This document shows, in pieces, positions 53,960 to 63,014 of a stretch of DNA of 64,000 bases; the first letter of the stretch is position 1, and each line of letters opens with the position of its first letter. This DNA comes from Bedellia somnulentella (taxonomy: Eukaryota > Arthropoda > Insecta > Lepidoptera > Bedelliidae). Below the pieces are notes generated by a model. The model made no database searches. It was not told the DNA's origin and saw nothing but the letters and a program-made list of their open reading frames with translations. A program made the translations under genes and the position numbers. The stretch is taken from the NCBI GenBank assembly GCA_963576735.1, contig OY755197.1, positions 7,142,501 through 7,206,500 of the forward strand. The letters run 5' to 3'.

Positions 53960-55035
53960 AAAAAATTTTTGTGAAAAGGAATGTTTGTTGAAGATGGGCT
54001 CGTAGGTACGTTTTAAGAACTGATAGGTTGATTTTAAAAGCCTTCAATCCTAACTAAAGAGCTTAACCGCGTATGAGAATGTAAATGAAAGCAAGAAAAG
54101 TAAGTTTTTCAATCAGAATAAAAAGTTTTCGTCTTAGGAATAAAATAGAAGCGGGAGTTAAGTTGAGTAAGTATTACAGTAAAAATAAAACTAGGACTTC
54201 AATGTCTTCAATGCCAATTGCGATTATTATGAATTGAGCTGATCGTGTTAGGTAAACCTCATTCTTCTTACTATCTGTGCAGTCTTAAACTTTAATTTGC
54301 ACTCTAAATATGAAACCATTAAATTTTATATAGTCGGTAATTATTCCTCAATGGTCAGTTTGATCACGACTTGCAACCCCTTACAACACTTAGCAATGAC
54401 CACTTGATAAACTTTGCCAAATTTGGTTGAAATCGGTCGAGCCATTCCAGAGGACTTCGATCACAAAATCGTGGCCTACCCGCATATAAGAGCTTCCATC
54501 GACTTCGCTCACTAAGCTCAATAAAAATACGCCACAGATAAAATTTTCTTGAGCGAAATAAATCTTAACCTGCTTGCTTGCACTTTCTTGAACTCAAGAT
54601 AACATCAAAGATTTTTTATATATTTATTTTCACCAAACAATAAAATTTATTAAACTATAAAAACCCGTAACTAATTTTTAGGATCACAGCCACCGCTTTT
54701 CAAATAAAATTGGCAGGGTTTCGCCTATAAAGTGGTTTTGCTAACGCATATTATTGTTTCTATGAGAATCTGCGTATTCTTGGCAACCCGACGAGCCCAA
54801 ATTCATACGAATCTAAAGTTACAATAGTTACAATTTGGCTATGTTTCGGTATAACAGTATTTATTTATAACGCAGTAACTAACTCTCTCTATAACGGATA
54901 ATATTTGTTGTAAGTCATTGAAAAAACTCTTCTTTACATCATGTTAACTACATTTTTGCTCACATAAAAATTGCACATTAAGTTAAAGAGTTCTATGTAT
55001 ATTTTAAACACATAGAATGAAACTTTAAAGTATTT
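53960..55035. other. Mostly unique AT-rich sequence
   Basis: Between 54360 and 54500, 'atttggttgaaatcggtcga' with 'gccattccagaggacttcg' is an interspersed-repeat fragment of uncertain class. Nothing else recognised. Confidence 0.4.
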
Positions 55036-55041
55036 GATATG

Positions 55042-55155
55042 CTTACATTACATACATATACATATCCTCACGGCTACAAACCACAAAAGGGTAAGCTAGA
55101 GCTACAGAGCTAGAAACTCCTTAGCTACATGTGGAAGTTAATAGGGGGCAAGATG
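55042..55155 (-). repeat. SINE-A, 5'-truncated
   Basis: 'acatacatatacatatcctc' to 'aatagggggcaagatgta'. Confidence 0.7.
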
Positions 55156-55164
55156 TATAGTGTA

Positions 55165-55570
55165 GTGCAAATGCAAGTTAGCCATGTGAGTTTCCTGAAT
55201 AAAAAAACCTTCAACTTTAAAAACCATTATGAAAAACCACATATTTGATTTTAGAAAAGACACATCCGTGCCGTGTAGTGTCGGCTTAGAATAACACTAC
55301 CCCATTTCTACCCGTGGGTGATCGTAAGAGGCGACTAAGGGTATAGGGGCTTTTTAAGTGATTTTTGGGCGATGTGGTTGGAGACCCGTCACCAAAAACA
55401 TTTATTATTACCATCAATCAACTTTCAAAAGTGGCTGAGGAATTCCTCATTCCAAAGCTCTGGCTACCCCGTTAAGGGATTTATAGCCGTGAGTATATGT
55501 ATGTAAGTACACATCCGTGTAGGCCTGACTCGAGATTTGAACCCACGCCTCTCTGTATGGTAGTTGTATG
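55165..55570 (-). repeat. Decayed SINE-B split by a SINE-A
   Basis: 'agttagccatgtgagtttcc' to 'ttttagaaaagacacatccg', then after the inserted SINE-A 'cacatccgtgtaggcctgac' and 'cgagatttgaacccacgcct' (tRNA-like B box on the minus strand). Confidence 0.7.
55271..55508 (+). mobile_element. SINE-A, complete, 11-bp TSD, inside SINE-B
   Basis: TSD 'acacatccgtg' at 55260-55270 and 55509-55519. Second subfamily ('ctacccgtgggtgatcgtaa'). Confidence 0.94.
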
Positions 55571-55648
55571 ATTATTTGAAATACAAAGTAAATCCAAGTT
55601 CTAGTTATCTACTAAAATTCTTAAATCTACATATTTGTAACATACATT
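55507..55648 (+). repeat. Duplicated segment, copy 2
   Basis: Partner of 53230-53375. Because the decayed SINE-B continues to the left only here, this is the parental locus. Confidence 0.88.
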
Positions 55649-55649
55649 T

Positions 55650-55725
55650 GCGGCTAAAAATACCTTACCCCTGTACCTCTAGTAGGGGTAGCCAGCGCTT
55701 CGGAACGACAAATTATACCATCTTT
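55650..55725 (-). repeat. SINE-A 3' fragment
   Basis: 'tttgcggctaaaaatacctt' to 'cagcgcttcggaacgaca'. Confidence 0.65.
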
Positions 55726-55763
55726 AATAAAACTATCTAATAACCCACATTAAATAACAAAAG

Positions 55764-56016
55764 TGCCGTGTAGTGTCGGCTTAGAATAACACTATTCCAT
55801 TTCTACCCGTGGGTGATCGTAAGAGGCGACTAAGTGTAAAGGGGCTTTTAAAGTGATTTTTGGGCGAAGTGGTTAGAGACCCGTCACCAAAATAATTTTT
55901 TATTATTACCATCCCTTTCCCAATCAACTTCCAAAAGTGGCTGAGGAATTTCTCATTCCAAAGCTCTGGCTACCCCGTTAAGGGATTTATAGTCGTGAGT
56001 ATATGTATGTATGTAA
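55764..56016 (+). mobile_element. SINE-A, full length, second subfamily
   Basis: From 'gccgtgtagtgtcggcttag' to 'gtcgtgagtatatgtatgta'. Confidence 0.94.
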
Positions 56017-56019
56017 ATT

Positions 56020-56388
56020 ACAAAGAAAACTGAAACAAATAAACGAAAAAGAAACAATGTTTTAAATTTAAAACAACAATTTTAAAATAAGAACCTAGAA
56101 TAAAATCCTGGCAACAGTCGGAATAACTTAAAATAAATGTTATTGTTAGTAGTCAAGTGAGTTTATTTTGACACTAATAGAGTCATTTAGGAAGGAATGA
56201 TTGCTCTGTTATAAGTGACATGCAAGATTTAAAGTATCTCTTGTTTATTTCATTGTAGAGCCGAAGTCTTCTTAGGGAACTTAGACACAAACGTTTTATG
56301 GAATTAGAGGAGATAAAATGGTATGAATAGCTTATGAGTAAACTTAATTGGCTATGTTTAAAACACAAAATACTATTTTTAAGTTTAA
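56020..56388. other. AT-rich sequence, nothing recognised
   Basis: No family repeat or gene. Confidence 0.3.
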
Positions 56389-56397
56389 TGGTAGCAC

Positions 56398-56644
56398 TGT
56401 GTAGACTGTGTAGTGTCGGCTTAGAATAGCACTACCCCATTTATTCCGGTGGGTGTACGTAAGAGGCGACTAACATACTTAGGGCTTTTTAAGGGATTTT
56501 TGGGCGATGCGGTTGGACAACCTTTGTACTACCATCTTTTCCCCACTCAATTTCCAAAAGTGGCTGAGGAATTTGTTATTTCTCAGCTCTGGCTACCCCT
56601 TTTAGGGATTTATAGCCGTGAGTATATGTATGTAAGTATGTATG
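56398..56644 (+). mobile_element. SINE-A, complete, 9-bp TSD
   Basis: Flanked by 'tggtagcac' at 56389-56397 and 56645-56653. About 20 bp around 'gagacccatcaccaac' are deleted. Confidence 0.92.
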
Positions 56645-56791
56645 TGGTAGCACACTTACATCAATTAGTTTATGTTTCAAAGAATTTTCTTTAGTTTTCC
56701 ACTGCCGGGAAACTCAATAATACTCGCAAGTAACACATATGCATAATAAATTAAATTTTTAGTTCGACGTGGTAACTGATTTATTAGCTTT

Positions 56792-56869
56792 GTAGTTTCG
56801 GCTTAGAATAGAACTACCCAAACTCTTCCCCTGTGTGTGTAATAGGTAGCTAAGGGTAGTAAGAATTTA
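56792..56869 (+). repeat. SINE-A 5' fragment beside a MITE
   Basis: 'gctttgtagtttcggcttag' to 'gtagctaagggtagtaagaa', ending where the Harbinger-like MITE is inserted. Confidence 0.7.
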
Positions 56870-57068
56870 AGAGCTTATTCCATTTGTCTGAATGAAGACG
56901 TCTGAGAGCCACTGAATCTGAATTCAGACTAGTGGAATGGAATAACGTTCAGAACGCTAGGCTTCTGAAAAGTAGACAAATTTGTGTAGTGGAATAACAA
57001 GCGTCTGCGGCAGTAACTTCGAAGGACCTCTGAAGTCAGAAACGACGAAGTGTAATCGAATAAGCTCT
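56870..57068. mobile_element. Harbinger-like MITE, 199 bp, TTA TSD
   Basis: TTA at 56867-56869 and 57069-57071. Ends 'agagcttattccatttgtct' and '...gtaatcgaataagctct'. Inverse orientation of the copy at 26293. Confidence 0.88.
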
Positions 57069-57074
57069 TTAAGT

Positions 57075-57435
57075 ACATTATATTTACGTTATTACATTTA
57101 AGTATGCGTTATTTACTGTCATCTTACGTGATATTATAGACTGATTTTTATTTAATTACAATTTGTAGAGATCACTTTACACAGTTTATAAAGTTAAGTC
57201 ATAATTTTCAAAACCGTAGTACAAATTTTATCAAAAAAAAAATTTGACCAAAATTTAAACTAAATATATTTGTAAGGAATAAAAATGTAAGTACCGAGTT
57301 TCATGTCGCTTCTTTCAAAGAACTCCTTCGAAAGCAAAGGTAGTAATTTTAATTTGGAAGTAAAATCAATCGGTTTAGATTTCTTGATTTTATAGAAACC
57401 GGACCGTAAAGTCTTTCATTTCTTTAATTCATACG
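57075..57435. other. AT-rich sequence, nothing recognised
   Basis: No family repeat or gene. Confidence 0.3.
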
Positions 57436-57442
57436 ACAGATA

Positions 57443-57664
57443 CATATACTCACGGCTTTTAATCCCTGAAAGGGGTTGCCAGAGCTCAGGAATTAGGAAT
57501 TCCTCAGCCACTTTTGGAAAGTTAAGTGGGGTAGAGATGGTAAAATAAAGATCTCCAACCGCATCAGCCAAAAAGCCCTTAAAGCCCCAATACCATTAGT
57601 AGCCTCTTTCGAACACCCACCGGAAGCAATGGGGTAGTGATATTCTAAGCCGACACTACACAGC
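57443..57664 (-). mobile_element. SINE-A with internal deletion
   Basis: From 'acatatactcacggctttta' to 'gccgacactacacagc'. The 'gttgttggtgatgggt' segment is missing. Confidence 0.92.
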
Positions 57665-57669
57665 AGATT

Positions 57670-58055
57670 TACAGAACAGATACTCATTCAATTATGTATT
57701 TTTAATGTTCCATGTACGCCTGAAGTGTCTCACTTTTGAAGGTTAGTCAGTTTCTAATATAAAAAAACTTATGACTAGTAATAAACATTAATTATTTAAA
57801 AATTGTAATATTAAGGTTTACTAAAAAGTAAACAATATAATTGTACATAGATACTTTGTCTTGAAAAGTCATATTAAAAATAGCGTTTTACAGGAAAACG
57901 TAAAGGAAGAGGTTTCACGACTGTTCCGCTAATCGAGTGTGCCTCAGGTAGATACTCAGTTTGATCTATTTCTGTTGCGTTGTGGTCCAAATCATAAGCG
58001 ATGCGATAACTGCTTGTAGGTTTTTTGTCATGTTTTTTTTAAATTCTGCTTTACA
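57670..58055. other. AT-rich sequence, nothing recognised
   Basis: No family repeat or gene. Confidence 0.3.
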
Positions 58056-58061
58056 ATGTTG

Positions 58062-58281
58062 TGCTGTGTAGTGTCGGCTTAGAATAGAACAACACCATTT
58101 CTACCCGCGGGTGGTCGTAAGAGGCGACTAAGGATAAAGATTGGAGATCCATCACTAACAAATTTTTATTATTACCATCTTTTCCCCACTCAACTTCCGA
58201 AAGTGGCTTAGGGATTTCTTATTCCAAAACTCTGGATACCCCTTTAAGTGAGTTATAGCCGTGAGTATATGTATGTATGTG
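58062..58281 (+). mobile_element. SINE-A with internal deletion
   Basis: From 'gctgtgtagtgtcggcttag' to (TATG)n. The 'ttttaagtgatttttgggcg' segment is missing. Confidence 0.92.
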
Positions 58282-58485
58282 ATATTGTTTTATAGCTAAT
58301 AATGTGCAGTAATGGATGAAATTTATAATACCGACTTATTGATGAAATGCTCTAGGGTCCACATTAGGAAGCTCTGAATAAGGATTTGGGGAAGTACTTA
58401 TAATTTAATGTTTTTTGACATGAATTCCTCATGTGGGGATTATTACTCATGAATAAAAGATGTTATTAAAGGAAAGAAAAATTTC

Positions 58486-58559
58486 GACACTGGCGGGGTT
58501 CGAACCCGCGACCTTCGGGTATACGCCCCCGTCGCTCTACCAACTGAGCTACAGTGTCA
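58486..58559 (-). other. tRNA-like sequence, minus-strand arm
   Basis: On the minus strand: A box 'tagctcagttggtagagcga', B box 'gggttcgaacccc'. Acceptor arms are gacactg and cagtgtc, which pair perfectly; the other loci have gacacgg and ctgtgtc. The paired change suggests that the tRNA fold mattered during the family's history. The anticodon arm is still off-register. Confidence 0.6.
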
Positions 58560-58681
58560 GTTGGCATCCAGCGCGAAATTTCTCTATCCTTTGTTTCTTT
58601 TTTACACGTTCAAGTAGTGTTTGCGTTTCCTACCTCCGCAAAAGAAACAAAGGATAGAGAAATTTCGCGCTGGATGCCAAC

Positions 58682-58756
58682 TGACACTGTAGCTCAGTTG
58701 GTAGAGCGACGGGGGCGTATACCCGAAGGTCGCGGGTTAAAACCCCGCCAGTGTCG
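58682..58756 (+). other. tRNA-like sequence, plus-strand arm
   Basis: Same as the inverted arm, but the B box has changed to 'gggttaaaacccc', which keeps the stem and removes the conserved TTCGA. This copy is probably transcriptionally dead from this side. Confidence 0.55.
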
Positions 58757-58823
58757 AAATTTTTCTTTCCTTTAATAACATATTTTATTCATGAGTACTT
58801 ATAATTCTCTAGATTCATAAACA

Positions 58824-59061
58824 TGTGACAACGGTGAGGGAAAACATCGTGAGGAAACCCACATGGCTGAGTTGTACTTAGTCATGTGACAGTGTATTCG
58901 TACAAAACGGCGATAGGCCTGCCCCCTATCACGTGAGTACACTGTCCATGCAAAACGTGGGTAATCTGAACACCAGGTGACAAAGTCACGTTGATGTTCA
59001 GAAGTATTAGTACCTCTGCCAACCCCTTCGGGGATATTCGGCGTGAACGTTTATGTTATTA
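58824..59061 (+). mobile_element. SINE-B, 5'-truncated
   Basis: From 'tgtgacaacggtgagggaaa' to 'ggcgtgaacgtttatgttat'. Confidence 0.9.
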
Positions 59062-59082
59062 ATATTATATGCTACATTTAAG

Positions 59083-59196
59083 CCGTATATCCCCGGAGTT
59101 TATCAGAGGTACTTATATTTTTGAACATACATGTGAACATGTGGGTTTCTCCACGATTTTTTCCCTCACCGTTATCAAACATAATAAATTGCATGA
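59083..59196 (-). repeat. Decayed SINE-B fragment
   Basis: 'aagccgtatatccccggagt' and 'tgtgggtttctccacgattt' with 'ccctcaccgttatcaaac'; the central part is deleted. Confidence 0.65.
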
Positions 59197-59199
59197 ATA

Positions 59200-59545
59200 T
59201 AAATGTACAATTTATAGTTTGAGAAAAAATATAGCTTAGAATAAATATTATAACATTCTTACAATTACAAACACTTGCAGTCTCAACTTGAAAGCAGACG
59301 TTAGTGCAAAACCATTACATATAATCATTTTCTATCTAAATCTTCTTTTCCCGCCTATTTTTGGTAATTCGTTTGCTCATTGCTTTTTTTTCTTTGTTTC
59401 GCTGTATAGCGGTCGCGTGCTAAACTAAGGACATATTGTACACAGGTCAACTAAATAAGACTTATATTCTGGGATACTAACTCAACTACTACTAATTTAT
59501 GTTTAATATTATAAAAAAACAAATAACACCCATGAGTAAGTAACA
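59200..59545. other. AT-rich sequence, nothing recognised
   Basis: No family repeat or gene. Confidence 0.3.
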
Positions 59546-59552
59546 ATCATAG

Positions 59553-59620
59553 TGGAGATCGAACCTGCAGCCTTCGGACCGAGAAGCCACCTATCCACTC
59601 AGCCGTGGCTGTCGTCATAT
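59553..59620 (-). repeat. tRNA-derived SINE head
   Basis: On the minus strand, 'cacggctgagtggataggtg' (A box) and 'gcaggttcgatctccac' (B box) are clear. Stems are imperfect. It abuts the LINE tail that follows. Confidence 0.5.
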
Positions 59621-59629
59621 AATAATAAT

Positions 59630-60450
59630 AAATCTTTATTTAAAACAACAGGGCTCATATTGTTAGTAACAAGACTTATCAACTATGTTAGACAGCTTAA
59701 AAATACTTAAAACTACTTTTACCTATTTTATTTACAATGAAGGCTAATACAATGGTTAATATAAGGTGAATCTACCCTATCCGCAATAGCTTGTAGCATG
59801 TTGTTGGAGCTGGCCCTTACCCTCTGCAGCAGAGAGCCGGCGGCGCGAGCGCGCATGGTGGAGCAGAAGCAAGCTCCTCGCACTTCGGCAAACATGCCTG
59901 ATGCGCTGCAGAAGCGGGGCAGGCCCATCAACACCCTGAAAGCGTCGTTATACTGCACTCTAAGTGCATGATACTGCCGCTTCGTATGATAAGCCCATAG
60001 AGCGCACGTGTAAAGTGAAGTGCAGTAGGCCCTGAAAAGAGTTACTTTTACTGCACCTGTACATCGTGAGAACCTACGGGCAATCATGTTGGCTCTTACT
60101 GCCAGCGAGCGCCTCTCGCGTTCGATGTCTGCATCGTCCTTTAGGTCAGAGGTGACCTAAGTACTTAAATTGTTGCACCTGCTTTAAAACTACATGATTA
60201 AGTTTAATGGGGGAAAACGTAGCCTGACAAGTACCCTTGGCCTGAAAGACCATGCATTCACTCTTGTTCACATTGTATTACAGATCATCGGAGACCGAGT
60301 ACCTTCCGCATATCTGGATAAGCGAAGCGAGACCTCCAGCCGAGGCGCTCAGCAGCACCGTGTCATCCGCGTAACTTATGTTATTAACAACTCTTCCGTC
60401 AATGTGACAACCCACACGAGTGCTGCTGCGCACTCATCATAAGGTACTGT
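59630..60450 (-). mobile_element. CR1/L2-like LINE 3' fragment
   Basis: A 5'-truncated LINE with an (ATA)n tail at its left edge ('aataataataaatctttatt'). Its coding part (59750-60430) is clearly more GC-rich than its surroundings. Confidence 0.82.
59728..60400 (-). pseudogene. LINE reverse transcriptase C-terminal part
   Basis: The reading begins with the catalytic box SYADDTVLLSASAGGLASLI (about 60385-60325), continues with an in-frame stop after YSVSDDL, then NVNKSECMVFQAKG, and after a frame change ARRFSRCTGAVKVTLFRAYC, ALWAYHTKRQYHALRVQYND and AFRVLMGLPRF. This C-terminal signature (pre-C-terminal 'KVTLFRAYC' and 'FRVLMGLPRF') fits CR1/L2-type LINEs as I recall the family. The rest of the enzyme is missing. 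Confidence 0.82.
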
Positions 60451-60481
60451 TAAATGAAACACACACAATTACCAATTATTA

Positions 60482-60721
60482 GCTGTGTAGTGTTAGCTTA
60501 GAACAGCACTACCTCATTTCTTCCGGTGGGTGTACGTAAGAGGCGACTAACGGTATTGGGGCTTTTAAGGGATTTTTGGGCGATGCGGTTGGAGACCCAT
60601 CACCAACAACCTTTATTTCACTATCTTTTCCCCACGCAACTTCCAAAAGTTGCTGAGGAATTTCTAATTCCCTAGCTCTGGCTACCTCTTCTAGGGATTA
60701 GCCGTGAGTATATGTATGTAC
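60482..60721 (+). mobile_element. SINE-A, full length
   Basis: From 'gctgtgtagtgttagcttag' to 'gccgtgagtatatgtatgta'. Flanks 'acaattaccaa' and 'acaataaccaa' may be a TSD with one change. Confidence 0.93.
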
Positions 60722-60724
60722 AAT

Positions 60725-60980
60725 AACCAACCGCCCGTTACTTAGACCACGCGCCCATAAAACCAACGCCCAGTGAGCAAGCAAGGCGCGGCATGCATAC
60801 AATGAAAACAAATGGATTGACCACCATAACATCTATCTTTACAATATTAACTTAGGGGAGTTGTTAACAGGGTGAGGCAGCTACCATATTCCACGTACAA
60901 GCCGCACCTTTTAGTGTTTCGATTTGTTCTAGAACGTATTGGTAAGCAACTCGTATTTAGCTCAAAATGATGGGTATGGT
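60725..60980. other. Unique sequence, nothing recognised
   Basis: No family repeat or gene. Confidence 0.3.
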
Positions 60981-60984
60981 CAGC

Positions 60985-61205
60985 TTAGAATAACACAGCA
61001 TATATGATTATTTTCGTAGGCATCGTAAGGGAAATAAAATGTAAAGGATATTTAATTTCAATTACTAGGCGATGCGGCTAGAAACCTAGCATCAAGAATC
61101 TTTAATCTTTCAAAATTTAAATTTGTTTTTTTCCCTCAAATAGTTTACAAATAGCTGTAGAATCGCTTATTATAAGCTCTGGCAACCTTATTTTATACAG
61201 AAAGA
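60985..61205 (+). repeat. Old SINE-A, heavily diverged
   Basis: 'gtcagcttagaataacacag', 'ctaggcgatgcggctagaaa' and 'ataagctctggcaacctta' keep the SINE-A order. Confidence 0.65.
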
Positions 61206-61242
61206 TCTTTATTTGTTGCCAACTATATATCAACATACCTAC

Positions 61243-61370
61243 ATACATGCATATACTCATAGCTATAAATCCCTAGAAGGGGTAGCCAGAGCTAAGGAAT
61301 TAGAAATTCCTCAGCCACTTTTGGAAAGTTGAGTGGGGAGAAGATGGTAAAATAAAGGTTGTTGGTAATG
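61243..61370 (-). mobile_element. SINE-A, 3' half, split by a LINE fragment
   Basis: From 'acatgcatatactcatagct' to 'ggttgttggtaatg'. Continues at 62118. Confidence 0.9.
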
Positions 61371-62117
61371 AAAAATTTCCAATTCGTCTCCGCCGGAATG
61401 CACATACTCTGTCTCTCCTGTACTCTATCTTGTTTAATCCTGCCACCCCCTCCTACCTTAAAGAGCGTTTCCAATTCCTTCACTCTTCACATGACCTCAA
61501 TCTGCGTTCTTACCACAATCTTTTGTTGAGTACCCCTTCCCATTCCACCAATTTTTACAGTTCCTCCTTTACCGTCCAGGCTGTACAACTATGGAACGGT
61601 CTTCCTGTAGAGGTGCGATTAGCCAAGTCTCTCCCTATTTTCAAGAAAATGGTAAAAAAACACTTCCTCTCCGAAACATTATAATATTATTTGTGTTGCA
61701 TACAAAAGTTTATATATTCTATTATATATTATGTCGTAAAATGTATATATGTATTTTATTTAAAAATCTTTATATATATTGCATATGTATTGTATTTATT
61801 GAATATTATTTATTTTATGGAATACTATCTGTATCTGTAAATGTATTAGAACTTAATAAATATTTAGTAATACTTAAAATAGATAGATAATAGTTTGATG
61901 AATAATTTTAGTTTTTAAGCAAATCAGTTTAATTTATTGGACATCTACCGAACATGTTTTTAATCCAGCAAATCTTTCCATTAATGGGTTGTCTGGAAGA
62001 GATCGCTCTTAGTGATAAGACCGCCAGTTGTACTTTGGCTTTTATACCGATCTTTTTTGTAATTGTTGTTTTTATTTTGTAATGTGCAATAAAGAGTTTT
62101 ATTATTATTATTATTAT
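61371..62117 (+). mobile_element. LINE 3' fragment inserted in SINE-A, (TTA)n tail
   Basis: The target 'taatg' is duplicated at 61366-61370 and 62118-62122. The insert ends 'gtgcaataaagagttttatt' and (ATT)n, as after target-primed reverse transcription. Confidence 0.85.
61430..61684 (+). pseudogene. LINE ORF2 C-terminal fragment
   Basis: The last 84 codons include SYLKERFQFLHSSHDLNLRS and AVQLWNGLPVEVRLAKSLPI followed by FKKMVKKHFL. The 'LWN.LP..VR...S...FK..L..HFL' pattern is the usual C-terminal end of non-LTR reverse transcriptases of the Jockey/CR1 group. The frame ends at a proper stop and is followed by a roughly 430-bp untranslated tail. Upstream parts are absent. Confidence 0.8.
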
Positions 62118-62225
62118 TAATGGGTATCCAACCGCATCGTCCAAAAATCCCTTTAAAGCCCCAATACCGTTAATCGCCTCTTACGTACATCCACTGGAAG
62201 AAACCTAAGCCGATACTACACAGCG
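62118..62225 (-). mobile_element. SINE-A, 5' half of the split copy
   Basis: 'gggtatccaaccgcatcgtc' to 'gccgatactacacagc', with a 20-bp deletion after 'ccactggaagaaa'. Confidence 0.9.
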
Positions 62226-62229
62226 AAGC

Positions 62230-62875
62230 CGTAACTAAACTATAAATCAACAATACAAAAATCACGATTAACAAAATTAATATTTATTCATACACAAAAT
62301 AAAAGGACGTTTAGCTGTCTGTGTGTGTGCTTAACATAAACTTACGGAATAAGATAGTATTATTTCTAAATTTTGGTCATAGACAAAGCTACCTCCAAAG
62401 GCACAATAATAATTACTGGCATCAGACACTAAATACAAATTCCTCAAAACTCACAACATCAAGATTTCCTCTGGGGTAGACAGAAGCTATGGGGCCACTA
62501 CGAACGATATTTTTAATAATTTATTTTCTCGTTTCTCTTTTATTTATATAGTTTTCCGATGTTTCTATCTTCCTTTATTATTTTCTGTTAAGACTCTCAT
62601 CTTTTACACTTTGTTATTTTTACTAAGTTGGAAATAAAGTGTTATTAAAGAAAGGAACGTAATATTATTCTTGACAAACCTTTTCTGGACTCAAATATAA
62701 AAATGAGCGCCTAGATGAACTATTAGCAAAGCCACATAGATGACATAAGTAAATAGAGCGAAAACCATTCGTAGATCAGTACAAAAATTACTAAATAAAT
62801 TCCGCTAAAAACTAATTGTCAAAATTCGCTGTTTCTACGCCCTGATTGGTTGATTCAATGTTCTGACTTTTGCTG
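62230..62875. other. AT-rich sequence, nothing recognised
   Basis: A weak RTE tail echo ('ctctggggtagacagaagct') is at 62471. No gene. Confidence 0.35.
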
Positions 62876-62880
62876 TATAG

Positions 62881-63010
62881 CAAGCACGAGCGCTATTTTA
62901 TCGACACGATAACGGTTAGAATGAGATGGCAGTATACGATACTAAGTGAGTGCGTAAGAGATGGCTGCTTTATCCCACGCGATAACTAGTTTAAACACGG
63001 CTCGTGCTTG
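62881..63010 (-). mobile_element. MITE-P copy, well preserved
   Basis: 'caagcacgagcgctatttta' to 'aaacacggctcgtgcttg'. The core 'ggttagaatgagatggcagt' is the same as at 47.4 kb. Confidence 0.87.
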
Positions 63011-63014
63011 CCCT

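Larger units (their letters stand above)
58406..58793. mobile_element. Palindromic element with two tRNA-like units, best copy
   Basis: The 13-bp repeat 'agtacttataatt' lies at 58393-58405 and 58794-58806. Inside: distal tail motif ('attcctcatgtggggattat'), inverted tail and minus-strand tRNA-like unit (58486-58559), 'ccagcgcgaaatttctctat', spacer 'aagtagtgtttgcgtttcct', then the exact inverse of the left arm with a plus-strand tRNA-like unit (58682-58756). The arms are nearly identical over about 150 bp, so the copy is young or the arms are kept alike. The distal motif is present only on the left. Confidence 0.8.
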
